Shown here one piece after another: positions 34,501 through 45,368 of a stretch of DNA of 64,000 nucleotides. The DNA is taken from NCBI GenBank assembly GCA_963803115.1, contig CAWDLN010000001.1, positions 524,727 through 588,726 on the forward strand, written 5' to 3'. Origin of the DNA: DATBGZ01 sp963803115 (GTDB taxonomy: Bacteria > Actinomycetota > Actinomycetes > Mycobacteriales > Micromonosporaceae). Below the pieces are notes generated by a model, which was given only the letters and a program-made list of their open reading frames with translations, did not search any database and was not told the origin of the DNA. The position numbers were made by a program, and so were the translations under genes. Each line of letters begins with the position of its first letter. Positions within the stretch are counted from its first letter, which is position 1.

Positions 34501-35969
34501 CTCGGCCTGGGCCGCTTCGGGTCGGGACAGCACCGCGCTCTACCGCGGCGCCCGGCTGGTCGCAGCCCTCGACTGGGCGGACAAGCACAACAAAGAACTA
34601 TCCACAGTGGAGCAAGAGTTCCTCACCGCGGGACAGCGGGCGCTGCTGGTGGTGGAGACCCGTCGCAAGCGGCGAGCATTGCTGCTGTGGAAATGGCTCG
34701 CGGCCACGATGCTCGTGGCCGTCCTCGCCACCGCGATCGCGGTCGTCTCGGTCGCGATGCAGTTGCGGGCCGCGGCCAACGCTCAACGCGCCGACGCGGC
34801 TCGGCTCGGCGTGCAGGCGCTCGCGGAGCCCGACCTACGACGGTCGCTGCTCCTCGCGGTCGCCGCGGCCCGGCTCGAACCCAGTAGCGCCGGAGTCGTC
34901 CGTACGGCCCTGCAGCGCACGCCCGACCTCATCGCCACGGCCGGCGAGGGCGTGACCGCGATCGCTCTCAGCCCCGACGGCACCATGATGGCCGCCGGTT
35001 CCAGCACCGGCCCGATCCAGCTCGTGCACAGCGACACCCTTGCGCTGGCGGCCACCTTGGACTATCCGGGCCACGGCCCGGTCAACGGCCTCGCGTTCAC
35101 TCCGGACGGGCGCCGGCTCGTGAGCTGGGGTGGCAGCCGTACTTCAGCCGGTACGGACGCTGCGAGCATCGTCGTCTGGGACGTTGCCAGCGGCCGCCCC
35201 ACCGGAACCGCGTTCGGTCAGGTCTGGCCCGACCACGGCGGCGGCCTGCTCGCCGACCGGGTCACGCTGGTTGTGGCACAACATGGTCGGGACCCGCAGG
35301 CGCCGGCCACCGCCGTCGGCTGGAGCATCGACGCGCGCACCCCGTCGACGGCATACCAGTTGCCCATCGTCCACTGTGGAGTCTCTGGTGGTCTCATCCG
35401 ACGGCCGGCAGATGGCGATCGGCTCGGAGGGAAACACGGTCGTGTTCACCGTGGCGGACGGGAAGACCCGTCAGCTGTCCGGGGCCCGGCAACCGCTCGC
35501 CTTCAGCCCGGACGGACGGTCGCTGCTGGCCGTCGCGGGCGAGGACATCCAGGTGTGGGACCTTACCCGCGGCCAGGCCCGCATCGTGCCGTCCCATCAC
35601 GGCCAGGTGCTCGCGGCCACGTGGTTGCCCGACGGTTCGAGCTTCGCCACGATCGGCACCGACGGCGCGGCCGTTGTCTGGAGCAACGCCTCGGCCGAGC
35701 CGCTGCGCAGCTTCAGCGCCGGACCGGTGCCGATGACGGCGATCGCGTTCGGGGCGGACAACCGGACGCTGTACGCGGTGGGGAGCAACGGCACGGCGCT
35801 GGCCTGGGACCTCACCGGCACGCGGGGTGTCGCCGCGACGCTCGCCAGTACGGTCGATAGTGACCCGGCGCTGCTCACGCTCGCCTGCCGGCTGGCTGGA
35901 CGAGACCTCACGGTCGACGAGTGGCACATGTACCTGCCGGATCGGCCGTACCAGGATGTCTGCCCGTAA
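31599..35969 (+). CDS. SARP-BTAD-AAA-nSTAND-TM-WD40 giant regulator 1 (frameshifted)
   Basis: Reassembled, a protein of about 1,450 residues. Order: OmpR/SARP-type DNA-binding domain (RLNVLGPVELCYDGVPVEV); BTAD repeats (YEDFGEIAFARAESNRLEEL); a first P-loop NTPase (VGSPGMGKSRLMAAVA); a second nSTAND module (PGLAGFGPGDTELFHGRERL, VGDAGTGKSSLLRAGLLPAI, VLVVDQLEEMFVALDEHRRA); one membrane helix (WLAATMLVAVLATAIAVV); and a WD40-like propeller (IALSPDGTMMAAGSS, PLAFSPDGRSLLAVAGEDIQ) ending in the conserved DEWHMYLPDRPY. A Pro-rich insert of about 100 residues splits the second NTPase. Two single-base shifts, near 33585 and 35385, break the frame. The head should be cytoplasmic and the propeller outside. 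Confidence 0.78.
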
Positions 35970-36054
35970 GAAGCCCCAGCGGGGTGGCCTCATTGGCACT
36001 TAAGCCCCAAAAGGTGGATGCTGCGCAAGGCCGGTTCGGCCCGATGATGCAGGC

Positions 36055-39000
36055 ATGGCCACGCCACGCTTCGAAGGCAGCGTCGCACCGCGCGGCCTTT
36101 GGCGTCTGCGCGTGCTGGGACCGGTCGAGATCGACCGGGACGGGCGGCGGGTCGAGGTCCAGGGTGTGGCGCGGGCCTACTCGCGCTGCTGACCCGTTCC
36201 GCGGGCCAGGTCGTCAGCGTCGAGGCGCTGGTCGACGGTCTGTGGGGCAGCCGCCCACCGGCTGGGGCCGGACGGGCCGTGGCGTCGTACGTGTCGCGGC
36301 TGCGCAAGGCGTTGGCGGCGGCGACCGGGGATGGCCCGCCGGTGGTGCTCACCCGCGCGCCTGGCTACGTGCTCGCCGTCGACCCAGCCGATGTGGACCT
36401 TTCCGAGTTCGAGACCCTGCTCGCCGAGGGCCGGCGCGCGTTCGGGATCGGGCAGCCCGCCCTGGCCGCGGTTCGGCTCCGGCAGGCGCTGGCGCTGTGG
36501 TGCGGCGACGCGTACGCCGATGTCGGCGAGGCGGCGTTCGCTCCGGGCGAGGCGCGACGCCTGGCCGAGCTGCGTCTGGCCGCGATCGAGTCGCGGGTCG
36601 AGGCCGAACTGGCCGCCGCGGCCCCGGTCGCTCCGCCAACCCTCGCCAGCGAACTGCAGCTGTTAGTGGCCGACCACCCACATCGGGAACGGCTGTGGAC
36701 GCTGTTGATCACGTGCCTTTACCGCCAGGGCCAGCAGGCCGACGCGCTTGCCACCTACCAGCGAGCCCGGGAGCGCCTGGTGGAGGACCTCGGGGTCGAG
36801 CCCGGGTCCGAGCTGCGTGCGGCGGAGTTGGCGGTACTGTCCGGCGATCCGGGTCTGACCGGCCGCCCGATGCCACCGAGCCCGGTGCCGCCGGAGCTGC
36901 CCGGCCCGTGCCGGGCTGCGTTGGCCGGGACGAGGAGCTCGCCTTCCTCGAGACGGCCCTTGACGACGCGGCGACCGGCCATGGACAGGCGCGGGTGCTC
37001 GTCGGTGGAGCCGGGTACGGCAAGACCCGGCTCGTCGCGGAACTGGCCCACCGCGCGTCCCGTCGTGGCGTGTCCATCCGCTACGGTGCCGCGACCGCGC
37101 CGCTGGAAGCGCTCGTCGCCGACGGGGACCGGCTGACATTGGTGATTGTCGATGATCTCGACCGTGCCGGCGAGGCCGAGGTGGCCCGCGTCGCCGCGTG
37201 GGTGCGGGCGACCCGAGCCCGTCCGGTTCTTACAGTCATCACCGGTACGGATCCGGAACCGTTGCAGGACTTGGCCGGCGAGCCTCGGCTCGACCTGGTG
37301 CCGCTGACCGATCGGGCCGTCGCCGATGTGATCAGCCAGTACGGTCCCAATGCCGCGGTCGTGGGGTCCCGGCCGTCCGCAGCGGCGGCATCCCGCGCCA
37401 AGTGCACGCGGCGGCCCAGGAATGGGCGACCGCCGAGGCCGCCCGCCGGCTGGACCGCGCGGTCGCGGAGTCGGCCGAGTCGCGGCTGCGCATGTCCACC
37501 GCGCGCGACGACATCGTCGGCGGCGTGCTCGACCTCGGCCGGGTACGGGCAGCGAGCCTCGCCCTCGGGGCGGCGGGCCGGGACATGGTCACCTGCCCGT
37601 ACAAGGGGCTCGCCGCCTTCGAAGCGACCGACGCTGAACTATTCCACGGTCGGGAGCGACTCGTTGCCGAACTGGTGGCGCGACTGGTCCAGGGGCGACT
37701 CCTCGCGGTCGTTGGAGCATCGGGGAGTGGAAAATCGTCGATCGTTCGAGCAGGGCTGCTCCCGGCGCTGTCCGCGGGTGTGCTTCCGGGATCGATCGGA
37801 TGGCGGCAGATCGTCGTGACCCCGGCCAGCACCCGTGACCTTGCCGCTCGGCTGGGTACCCCCGAGGAGCCGCGACTGGTCTTTGTGGACCAATTCGAGG
37901 AGATCTTCACCGCGTTGAGTAACCGGCGCCGGGAGGCCTTCCTCGATGCGCTCGTGGCGGCGGTCGACGACAATGCCGTGGTCGTGTTGGCGCTGCGCTC
38001 CGACTTCTATGGCCGGTGCGCCGACCACGCCAGACTCGCCTCGCTCGTCACCTCCAACACCGTGCTCATCCGACCGATGGCCGCCGACGAGTTGCGGCGT
38101 GCCGTGGAAAGGCCGGCTGCGCTCGCCGGTCTCCTTCTTGAGGATGGGCTCGTCGACCGCCTCGTTGACGACGTTCGGGGCGCCTCGGGTGGCCTGCCGC
38201 TGCTGTCAACCTCGCTGCTCTCGTTGTGGGAGCGCCGGTCCGGCCGCACGCTCAGCCTCGCGGCCTACCGCGAGGCCGGCGGCGTGGCCGGGGCCGTCGA
38301 GCAACTCGGGGAGCGGGCCTATGCGTCACTCGAGGCCGCGGAGCTGCGCGAGTGCGCTCGGCGGATGCTGCTCAGGCTCGCGGACACCGGCGGCGAACAT
38401 GCGGTGGTACGCCGGCGCGCGACCCGCGGCGAACTGGAGTCCGTCGGCGGGACCGCGGCCGCCTACGTACTGGACGCCTTGGCTGAGCGACGCCTGATCA
38501 CGACTGCGGATGGTGCCGTCGAGGTCGCTCACGAGGCGCTGCTGACGCACTGGACCCGGTTGCGGGACTGGCTCGCCGAGGACGCGGTCGGCCGGGAGAT
38601 GCGGGCGCACCTGACCCCGACCGCGGCCACCTGGGCGAAGGCCGGGGACGAGGGTGACCTGTATCGGGGGGCCCGGCTCGCGTCGGCCCAGGAGTGGAGC
38701 GCCGAGCACGGCGCCGAGCTGACCGACGTGGAACGGGATTTCCTTCAGGCAAGCGTGGAAGCGATCGCCCGCGATGAGCTCAGCGCGCGGCGCACCGTGC
38801 GCCGGCTGCGCCAGACTCTGGTTGCCGCGGCGGTGGCGTTGGTGGTGGCGATCGCCGGCACCGCGGTGGCGGTGACCCAGCAGCGCCGAGCCGACCACGC
38901 CGCGGCCGAGGCCGATGCCCGGCGGCTGGCCGCTCAGGCCCTCGTCGAGCGCGATCTGGGCCGGGCGATGCTCTACGGCGTCGCCGCGACCCGCCTGTTT

Positions 39001-40992
39001 GACTCGCCGGAGACGCGGGCCAACCTGGTCGCCGCACTCAACCGGGCTCCGGGCCTGCTGCACACGGCCGCGCTGGCCGACGGCGATCGCTACCAGGGCA
39101 TGGTGATCAGTCCAAATGGGACGACGGTCGCGGTCGGCAGCGTACGCGGGGTCATCCAGCTCTACGACGCGCAGTCGCTGCGGCTGTTCACAACGCTGAT
39201 CTACCCACGGGCACACTCCATTGCGGACGTCGCCTTCACCCCCGACGGTCGAGGCCTGCTCGCGTTCGGGGATCTCGCCTCCTCCGGCAGCCCCGGCACG
39301 GTGCTGTGGAACCTCGATACGCATACGCCGGTCGGTAACCCGTTCGGGCCGATGACGCCGCTCACCGGGCGGATGCTCGCCGACGGCGACTCGGTGGCGA
39401 TCCTCACCGGCAACCCCGGCTCGGTCGAGGTGTGGAGCGTCTCGCGAAGGGAACGGGTGCGGGTACTGCCCGACCCCGGCGCCGTTGCCACCATGACGGT
39501 CGCCTCCGACAACCGCACGACCGTCCTCGGTGGACAGTCGGAGACGGTCCTGGTCGACGGCCTCACCGGCTCGGTGCAGCGTCGACTCCCGGTGCCCTTC
39601 GGCCGTACCGTCAGCCCCGACGGATCGACTCTGCTCGTGGCCGACGACTCCGATGTCGCCGTCTGGGATCTGCGCACCGCGACCCTGCGCGGCGTGGCCC
39701 GCCAGCACACCGGCGCGGTGCTGACAATCGCCTGGTCGGCCGACGGCCGTACGTTCGCCACCACGAGCGATGACCGCTCGACGATCGTCTGGGACGCGGC
39801 GACTCTCCGTTCGCTCGACGTGTTCACCGGCCCGGCCGGGCGGCAGGTGCAGGTCGGCTTCGGCACCGACGGCCGGAGCCTGGTGACCGCCGGCCAGGAC
39901 GGCGGCGTCTATCTATGGGACCTCACCGGCCGTCGCCGGGGTGAGACGCAACTCGACCCGCCGGGGCCGTACGCGGGCGGCAGCATCGATCCGCAGAACG
40001 CCTCCGCGGTCTTCGACCCGCCACGGCACCGGGCGATTGTGGCCGAGGGTGCGCTCGCGTACGTGGTCGACGTGGGCACTGGAAAGCCGATCGGCACACC
40101 GTTCCAACTCGGGGCCGCGTTGCACCAGGCGCCCGATCTGAACGTCGACGGAACCCGAATGGCGATGGGGCTCGCCGACGGTCGTGGCCGGGTCTGGGAC
40201 GTCGACAGCCGCCGCCTGTTGCTCGACATGCAGGTGGCCAAGCCGGACAACCGGGCCGTCTGGTCATACGTCAACGCGGGGCTTTCCGGTGATGGCCGTA
40301 CGGTCGCCTTCGCGACGTACCTTCTCCCGCCCGCGAATCGGACCGAGATCCACTTCTACGACGTTGACACCGGCAAGAGCTTTGGGCCCGTGTGGCAGAT
40401 GGAGGCCGCGGTCAACCGGTTCGGCGCCAGCCCCGACGGCCGGTACCTCGTCGCCACGACGGCGGCCGGCTTCGCCGCGGTCTGGGACTTCCAGGAGAAC
40501 CGAGAGGTGGCACGACTACAGCAGCCGGCGCGGGGGAGCGCGATGCTGGCCCGGTTCAGCCGAGACGGGCAGTATCTGGCCGTGGGCAACGGCATCGGCC
40601 GGCTGACGCTGTGGCACGTGCAGGACTGGTCGTTGGCGTGGCAGGCGGAGACCGGGCACAACGGCTACGACGTGGCGGTCAGCTTCTCTCCGGATGGCTC
40701 GATCCTCGCCAGCTCCGGCTCCGATTCGAAGATCTTCTTGTACGACGTGGCGAGCGGTGATCTCCTCGGCGAGGCGTTCGGCCCGAATCGAAACAGCTGG
40801 CTGTACGCGGAATTCCTCGCCGACCGTACCGAGATCGTCGGTTACTTCGACGACGGTTCCATGTCCCGATGGGACGTGGATCCCGCGTCGCAGATCCGAA
40901 CCGCCTGCCAGATCGCGGGGCGGGAGATGACCCAGTCCGAATGGGCCCGGCTCATGCCTGGCCGTCCGTACCAGCCCATCTGTCCACAGTAG
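36055..40992 (+). CDS. SARP-BTAD-AAA-nSTAND-TM-WD40 giant regulator 2 (frameshifted)
   Basis: A paralogue of the upstream gene, about 1,640 residues after restoring three bases (near 36177, 36910 and 37365). Order: DNA-binding head (RLRVLGPVEIDRDGRRVEVQ), BTAD (YADVGEAAFAPGEARRLAEL), first NTPase (VGGAGYGKTRLVAELAHRAS), second nSTAND (KGLAAFEATDAELFHGRERL, VGASGSGKSSIVRAGLLPAL, LVFVDQFEEIFTALSNRRRE), membrane helix (TLVAAAVALVVAIAGTAVAV) and a longer WD40 propeller (LTIAWSADGRTFATTSDDRS, VSFSPDGSILASSGSDSKIF) ending EWARLMPGRPYQPICP. The last 3.6 kb is one unbroken frame. Only 85 bases separate the two genes, so they may be cotranscribed. Function is inferred: a membrane-spanning sensor that controls transcription directly. 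Confidence 0.78.
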
Positions 40993-41455
40993 GCGGACCA
41001 GGTCGGCCGCGCCCGGGATAGCCCTTCACGTCGCAGGTTTGTTGTGGCTCGTTTCCTCGGTCGGTCGTCCGTGTGCAGGCGACACCTTGGTCACTGGGCG
41101 CGGGGCTTGGTTGGTGAACAGGCCACGCTGGTTTCGACCGTACCCACTGACCTTGGACAGAGATCACCCGGCGCGCAGGACGCGGTGTGTCGTGGCGAGT
41201 CCGCGCCATCCGATCACGTCCGAGAGCCATCGTTCACCAAGGCTGCCACCGCCGCGTGCCGCCACGGCGCGTGCCTTCAACCGCCACGTGCCTTCAACCG
41301 CCTCGTGCCCGTGGACCGCTGCGCGCGTCTGTGTCGTTTCGGCCCGGTGCGCACTCCCCATTCAGGGTCGTCCGTGTGCCGAATGCGCACCGGCCCGTGT
41401 GTAGCAGCGTCCAGCAGGTTGTTGACTGAGCAGTTACTCGTCGTAGACCCGCAGG
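40993..41455. other. Intergenic region with terminator-like repeat and 17-bp tandem repeat
   Basis: 463 bases between convergent genes, without a supported gene. CGTGCCTTCAACCGCC plus one base occurs twice in tandem (41270-41286, 41287-41303). A 14-bp inverted repeat with one mismatch (41340-41353 and 41384-41397) could terminate both flanking genes. Confidence 0.5.
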
Positions 41456-43156
41456 TCAGAGACGTGCAAGGGCCTCTCGCAGCGGGTCGAGGCCGAGGCT
41501 GCCGAGGTCGAGCGCCGCCCGGTGGAACGCCTTGAGGTCGAATTCGGCACCCTTGCGGGCCTGCGCGTCGGCTCGGGCCTGAAGCCAGATCCGTTCGCCG
41601 ACCTTGTACGACGGAGCCTGCCCGGGCCAGCCGAGGTACCGGTTCAACTCGAACCGCAGGTTCTCGTCCGGCGTGCTGCAGTGGGCACGCATGAACTCCC
41701 AGCCCAGCTCCGGCGTGAAACGCTCACCAGGGTGGAAGGCCGACTTGCCGTCGCGGTCGCCAAGGTTGTTGTTGGTGGGGATCGGCAACTCCAGATGCAT
41801 GCCGATGTCCACCACCACGCGAGCGGCGCGCATTGCCTGCGCGTCGAGCATGCCCATCCGCTCGCCCGGGTCGTCGAGGTACCCGAGTTCCTCCATCAAC
41901 CGCTCCGAGTAGAGCGCCCAGCCCTCGCCGTGCCCCGAACACCAGGCGAGCAGTCGCCGCCACCGGTTGAGCTGGTCGACCCGGACCGCCGTCTGGGCGA
42001 CCTGCAGGTGGTGACCGGGCACGCCCTCGTGGTAGACGGTGGTCACCTCCTGCCACGTCGAGAAGGAGTCGATGCCGGCCGGAACGGCCCACCACATCCG
42101 CCCGGGCCGGGTGAAGTCCTCGCTCGGGCCGGTGTAGTAGATACCACCGTCCGACGTAGGCGCCAGGCAGCACTCGATGCGGCGTACCTGTTCGGGAATG
42201 TCGAAGTGGGTGCCGTGAAGTTCGGCGATGGCCCGGTCCGCCAAGGCCTGCATCCAGTCCCGGAAGGCCTCCTTGCCCTGGATCTTTCGGGCCGGGTCCG
42301 CCTCGAGCGCCGCGATGGCGTCCTGGACAGTGCCGCCCGGAACAAACTTGTCGGCCACGGCGCGCATCTCGCCCTCGATCCGGGCCAGTTCGGCAAAGCC
42401 CCAGGCATACGTCTCGTCAAGGTCGATCGTGGCACCGAGGAAGTACCGGGAAGCCAGGCCGTACCGGTCGCGGCCAGCGGCGTCCTTCTCTTTTCCGAGC
42501 GGAGCCAGATCCTCGCGCAGGAATCGGGCGTAGTCGGCAGTCGCGTCGCGGGCGGCGCTTGCACCGCGTTCGAGGTCTGCCGCGAGCGAGCCGGTGACGC
42601 CACTGTCGGCCAGCACCCGGCGCACCAGCCCAGGCCAGAAATCGTCCTGCTCCGGGTCGATCCAGGTGTCGCACTGCTTGGCGACCTCGAGCATCTGCCG
42701 GCGAGGCGAAACGTGGCCGTGTTCGGCCGCTTCGAGCAAGGTGGTACGGGACTGGGCGAGCGCGGTCGGCACGGCCGCCAGCCGCGCGGCGATGTTCGCG
42801 GCGGCCGTCTCGTTGTCAGTCGGCATGAGGTCGAACACCGATCGCACCGCGTGTAGCGCCCCGGAGATCACGCTGAGCTCGCTCGTCGCCATCCCCGCGT
42901 CGTACGTCGCGAGGGCAAGACCGAGGCGTTCGTGCATGGCCTCGAGGGCCACCCGTTCCGCCTCGTCGGCCGGTGTCACCGAGTGGAGCTGCGCAAGCGT
43001 ACGGCGGTCTAGATCGGCGAGTGCCGCGTAGCCCTCGGGGGAGAGTTCCGTGAGCCGGTCGTCGTGTCCGGCGATGCCGACGTAGGTGGCACCCATCGGG
43101 TCGAGGGCAGCCCATTGGTCGACGTAGCTGTCTGCGATTGTGTCAACGTGTCCCAC
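41456..43156 (-). CDS. DUF885 family protein (putative metallopeptidase)
   Basis: A 566-residue protein of the DUF885 family, related to M32/M2-like peptidases. The zinc motif is in YHEGVPGHHLQVAQ (HExxxHH), with a downstream Glu in CSGHGEGWALYSERLMEELG. The N-terminus is YVDQWAALDPMGATYVGIAG and the C-terminus YLGWPGQAPSYKVGERIWLQ, all conserved family blocks. It has no signal peptide, so it is cytoplasmic. The substrate is not known. It is intact, full length, and divergent from the EamA transporter. Confidence 0.88.
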   Translation of the reverse strand: MGHVDTIADSYVDQWAALDPMGATYVGIAGHDDRLTELSPEGYAALADLDRRTLAQLHSVTPADEAERVALEAMHERLGLALATYDAGMATSELSVISGALHAVRSVFDLMPTDNETAAANIAARLAAVPTALAQSRTTLLEAAEHGHVSPRRQMLEVAKQCDTWIDPEQDDFWPGLVRRVLADSGVTGSLAADLERGASAARDATADYARFLREDLAPLGKEKDAAGRDRYGLASRYFLGATIDLDETYAWGFAELARIEGEMRAVADKFVPGGTVQDAIAALEADPARKIQGKEAFRDWMQALADRAIAELHGTHFDIPEQVRRIECCLAPTSDGGIYYTGPSEDFTRPGRMWWAVPAGIDSFSTWQEVTTVYHEGVPGHHLQVAQTAVRVDQLNRWRRLLAWCSGHGEGWALYSERLMEELGYLDDPGERMGMLDAQAMRAARVVVDIGMHLELPIPTNNNLGDRDGKSAFHPGERFTPELGWEFMRAHCSTPDENLRFELNRYLGWPGQAPSYKVGERIWLQARADAQARKGAEFDLKAFHRAALDLGSLGLDPLREALARL

Positions 43157-43284
43157 CGGGCGAGACTAACTGACCGGTAGCCCTCAGGTGATGGAGTGAC
43201 CCCCGGGGGCTCGCTGGCGCTGGCGCATCGTCACGACTGAAACCCGCGAGACTCTTGTCGTACGGGTCGGCAATGATAGGAGCC

Positions 43285-44274
43285 GTGACAGCTTCACCCC
43301 TTACCGAGGCGCCTCCGATCCCAAGTCCTGGCCCGGCCGCGTCGTCCCGTTCGTGGCTGCCGGGCTATCTGGCGCTCGCGGTCATCTGGGGCTCCAGCTT
43401 CTTGTTCATCAAGGTGGCTTTGCGTGATCTCCATCCGGTGCAGATCACGCTGTACCGGGTCGGCTTCGGCGCTCTCACGCTGCTCGCCGTACTGCTGTTG
43501 ACCCGCACGCCCCTGCCGCGCAGCGCCAAGCTGTGGGGTCACCTGGTCTTCGTGGCGGCGTTCAGCGTCGCGTTGCCGTTCACGCTGTTCAGCTACGGAG
43601 AGCAACACATCTCGTCGGTGCTGGCGGGGATATGGAACGCCACCACGCCGCTGGTCGCGTTGCCGATGGCGGTGCTGGTCTACCGCACCGACCGATTCAC
43701 GACCCGCCGGGCCGTCGGTCTCGGCCTTGGTTTCGTCGGCGTACTGACGATCCTCGGTGTTTGGCAGGGCTCGGGAGACGGTGATCTGCTCGGGCAGGCC
43801 CTGTGCTTCGGTGCCGCGGTCTGCTACGGCATCGCCATCCCGTACCAGCGGAAGTTCCTCGCGGGGCGGCCGGAGTCCGGTACGTCGATCGCCGCCGGGC
43901 AGCTCGTGATGGCCGCCGCTCAGCTCGCGATCGCGGCACCGCTCATCGCCGGGGCGCCGCCGCTGCCGTGGTCGTTGTCATTGCCCGCGCTCGGCAGCGT
44001 GGCTGCGCTGGGTGCGCTCGGTACGGGGCTTGCGTTCGTACTCAACTTCCGGGTGCTCCGCGCGGCCGGGGTGACCACGTCGACGTCGGTCACGTACCTG
44101 ATCCCGATCTGGGCCACGATCGTCGGCGTCGGCCTGCTGCACGAGAAGCTGACCTGGTATCAACCCGTGGGCGCGGCCGTCGTGCTGCTCGGTGTCGCGA
44201 TCTCGCAGGGACTCAAGCTGGCGCGGCGTGGCCGGCGGTCCACTCGAGCAGTTGCGGCGCCGGCCAGGAATTGA
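43285..44274 (+). CDS. EamA/DMT-family transporter
   Basis: A 329-residue membrane protein with ten predicted helices in two EamA repeats. YLALAVIWGSSFLFIKVALR opens the first repeat and GQALCFGAAVCYGIAIPYQR the second, with FLVPI-type ends (here VTYLIPIWATIVGVGLLHEK). It is a drug/metabolite exporter type; the substrate is unknown. The GTG at 43285 was chosen because TAGGAG lies just before it. The 3' end overlaps the convergent PHP gene by 62 bases. Confidence 0.9.
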   Translation: MTASPLTEAPPIPSPGPAASSRSWLPGYLALAVIWGSSFLFIKVALRDLHPVQITLYRVGFGALTLLAVLLLTRTPLPRSAKLWGHLVFVAAFSVALPFTLFSYGEQHISSVLAGIWNATTPLVALPMAVLVYRTDRFTTRRAVGLGLGFVGVLTILGVWQGSGDGDLLGQALCFGAAVCYGIAIPYQRKFLAGRPESGTSIAAGQLVMAAAQLAIAAPLIAGAPPLPWSLSLPALGSVAALGALGTGLAFVLNFRVLRAAGVTTSTSVTYLIPIWATIVGVGLLHEKLTWYQPVGAAVVLLGVAISQGLKLARRGRRSTRAVAAPARN

Positions 44275-45322
44275 CGACGCGCTGGGCCTCGACTCCGCAC
44301 AGGGCCGCGCGTTCACATCCGTTGTGCAGCCAGTCCAGCTGTCCGGGCGCGTGGGCGTCGGTATCGATGGAGAACAGGCAACCCGCCTCGTACGCCTGCC
44401 GGAGCAACCGCTTCGGCGGGTCCAACCGGTCCGGTCGGCAGTTGATCTCGACGGCCTTGCCGTTGCCTTGACAGGCCTTGAAGACGGCGGCCGCGTCGAA
44501 CTGACTCTCGGGCCGGCCACGGCTACGCCGGTGGGCCCGATCGCCGCGCCCTCCCCCGCCGTCCTCGCCTCCGCCGTCGCCGCCGGGGACGAGCCGGCGG
44601 CCCGTGCAGTGGCCGAGGATGTCGAAGTGCGGATTGGCGATGGCCCGCAGCATCCGCCGGGTCATCGCGTCCGGCTCGTCTCTCAGACCACTGTGGACGG
44701 AGCCGACCACGACGTCGAGCCCCGCCAGCAGATCATCCTCCTGATCCAGTGAACCGTCGGCGAGGATGTCGACCTCGATTCCGGTCAGCAGAACGAAGTC
44801 GGTGCCGGTTTCGGCCAACGTGGCGTTGAGCGCGGCCACCAGCTCGATCTGTTCCCGTAGCCTCTCGGGCGACAGTCCACGTGCGACAGTCAATCGTGGA
44901 GAGTGGTCGGTCAGGACAAGGTAGGTGTGGCCGAGTCCGATCGCGGCACTCACCATCTCCTCGATCGGAGAGCCGCCGTCGGACCAGTCGGAATGGCTGT
45001 GGCAGTCGCCGCGCAGAGCCTTGCGGATCGCAGCTGCCGCCTCGGCCACGTCCGAGCCGTCGGTGGCGGTCAGACGTCGCAGGTAGACGGGCTCCTCGCC
45101 GCGCAGCGACTCGACCACACACCTCGCGGTGACCTCGCCGACGCCGCTCACCTTCGTCAGCGTTCCGTCGGCGGCTCGGGCCGCGATCTCGTCGCGGCTC
45201 AGCTTGCCCAGCCCGGCCGCCGCGCCGCGGAACGCCCGCACCCGGTAGGTCGCCTCGTTTGCCCGCTCCAACAGGAACGCGATCCTGCGCAGATCCTCGA
45301 CCGGATCCCTCGCCTCCGCCAT
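44213..45322 (-). CDS. PHP domain phosphoesterase (PolX-like, no polymerase domain)
   Basis: A protein of about 369 residues. The N-terminal 110 residues resemble the helix-hairpin-helix part of PolX (LTKVSGVGEVTARCVVESLR). The PHP metal sites follow: GDCHSHSDWSDGGSP, LVLTDHSPR, TGIEVDILADG, VVGSVHSG, ILGHCTGR and SIDTDAHAPGQLDW. It should be a metal-dependent phosphoesterase or nuclease. An insert of about 20 Gly/Arg/Asp-rich residues follows GHCTGRRLVPG and is unusual; two compensating indels could also produce it. The ATG at 45322 fits the family start. Confidence 0.85.
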   Translation of the reverse strand: MAEARDPVEDLRRIAFLLERANEATYRVRAFRGAAAGLGKLSRDEIAARAADGTLTKVSGVGEVTARCVVESLRGEEPVYLRRLTATDGSDVAEAAAAIRKALRGDCHSHSDWSDGGSPIEEMVSAAIGLGHTYLVLTDHSPRLTVARGLSPERLREQIELVAALNATLAETGTDFVLLTGIEVDILADGSLDQEDDLLAGLDVVVGSVHSGLRDEPDAMTRRMLRAIANPHFDILGHCTGRRLVPGGDGGGEDGGGGRGDRAHRRSRGRPESQFDAAAVFKACQGNGKAVEINCRPDRLDPPKRLLRQAYEAGCLFSIDTDAHAPGQLDWLHNGCERAALCGVEAQRVVNSWPAPQLLEWTAGHAAPA

Positions 45323-45355
45323 GACGGCGAGCCTAGCCGCGGGCCGTTCCAACCA

Positions 45356-45368
45356 CCCGCGATCTTGG
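45356..45368. terminator. 5' piece of the intron-split hairpin repeat
   Basis: CCCGCGATCTTGG here continues, across the group II intron, into 46883-46934. Together they rebuild the hairpin found whole at 60141-60200. Confidence 0.65.

Noticed and set aside
31599..40992. Programmed frameshifting in the SARP-STAND genes
   Set aside because: The shift sites differ between paralogues and lie in simple C/G runs without a conserved slippery site; the window shows the same kind of indels in housekeeping genes.
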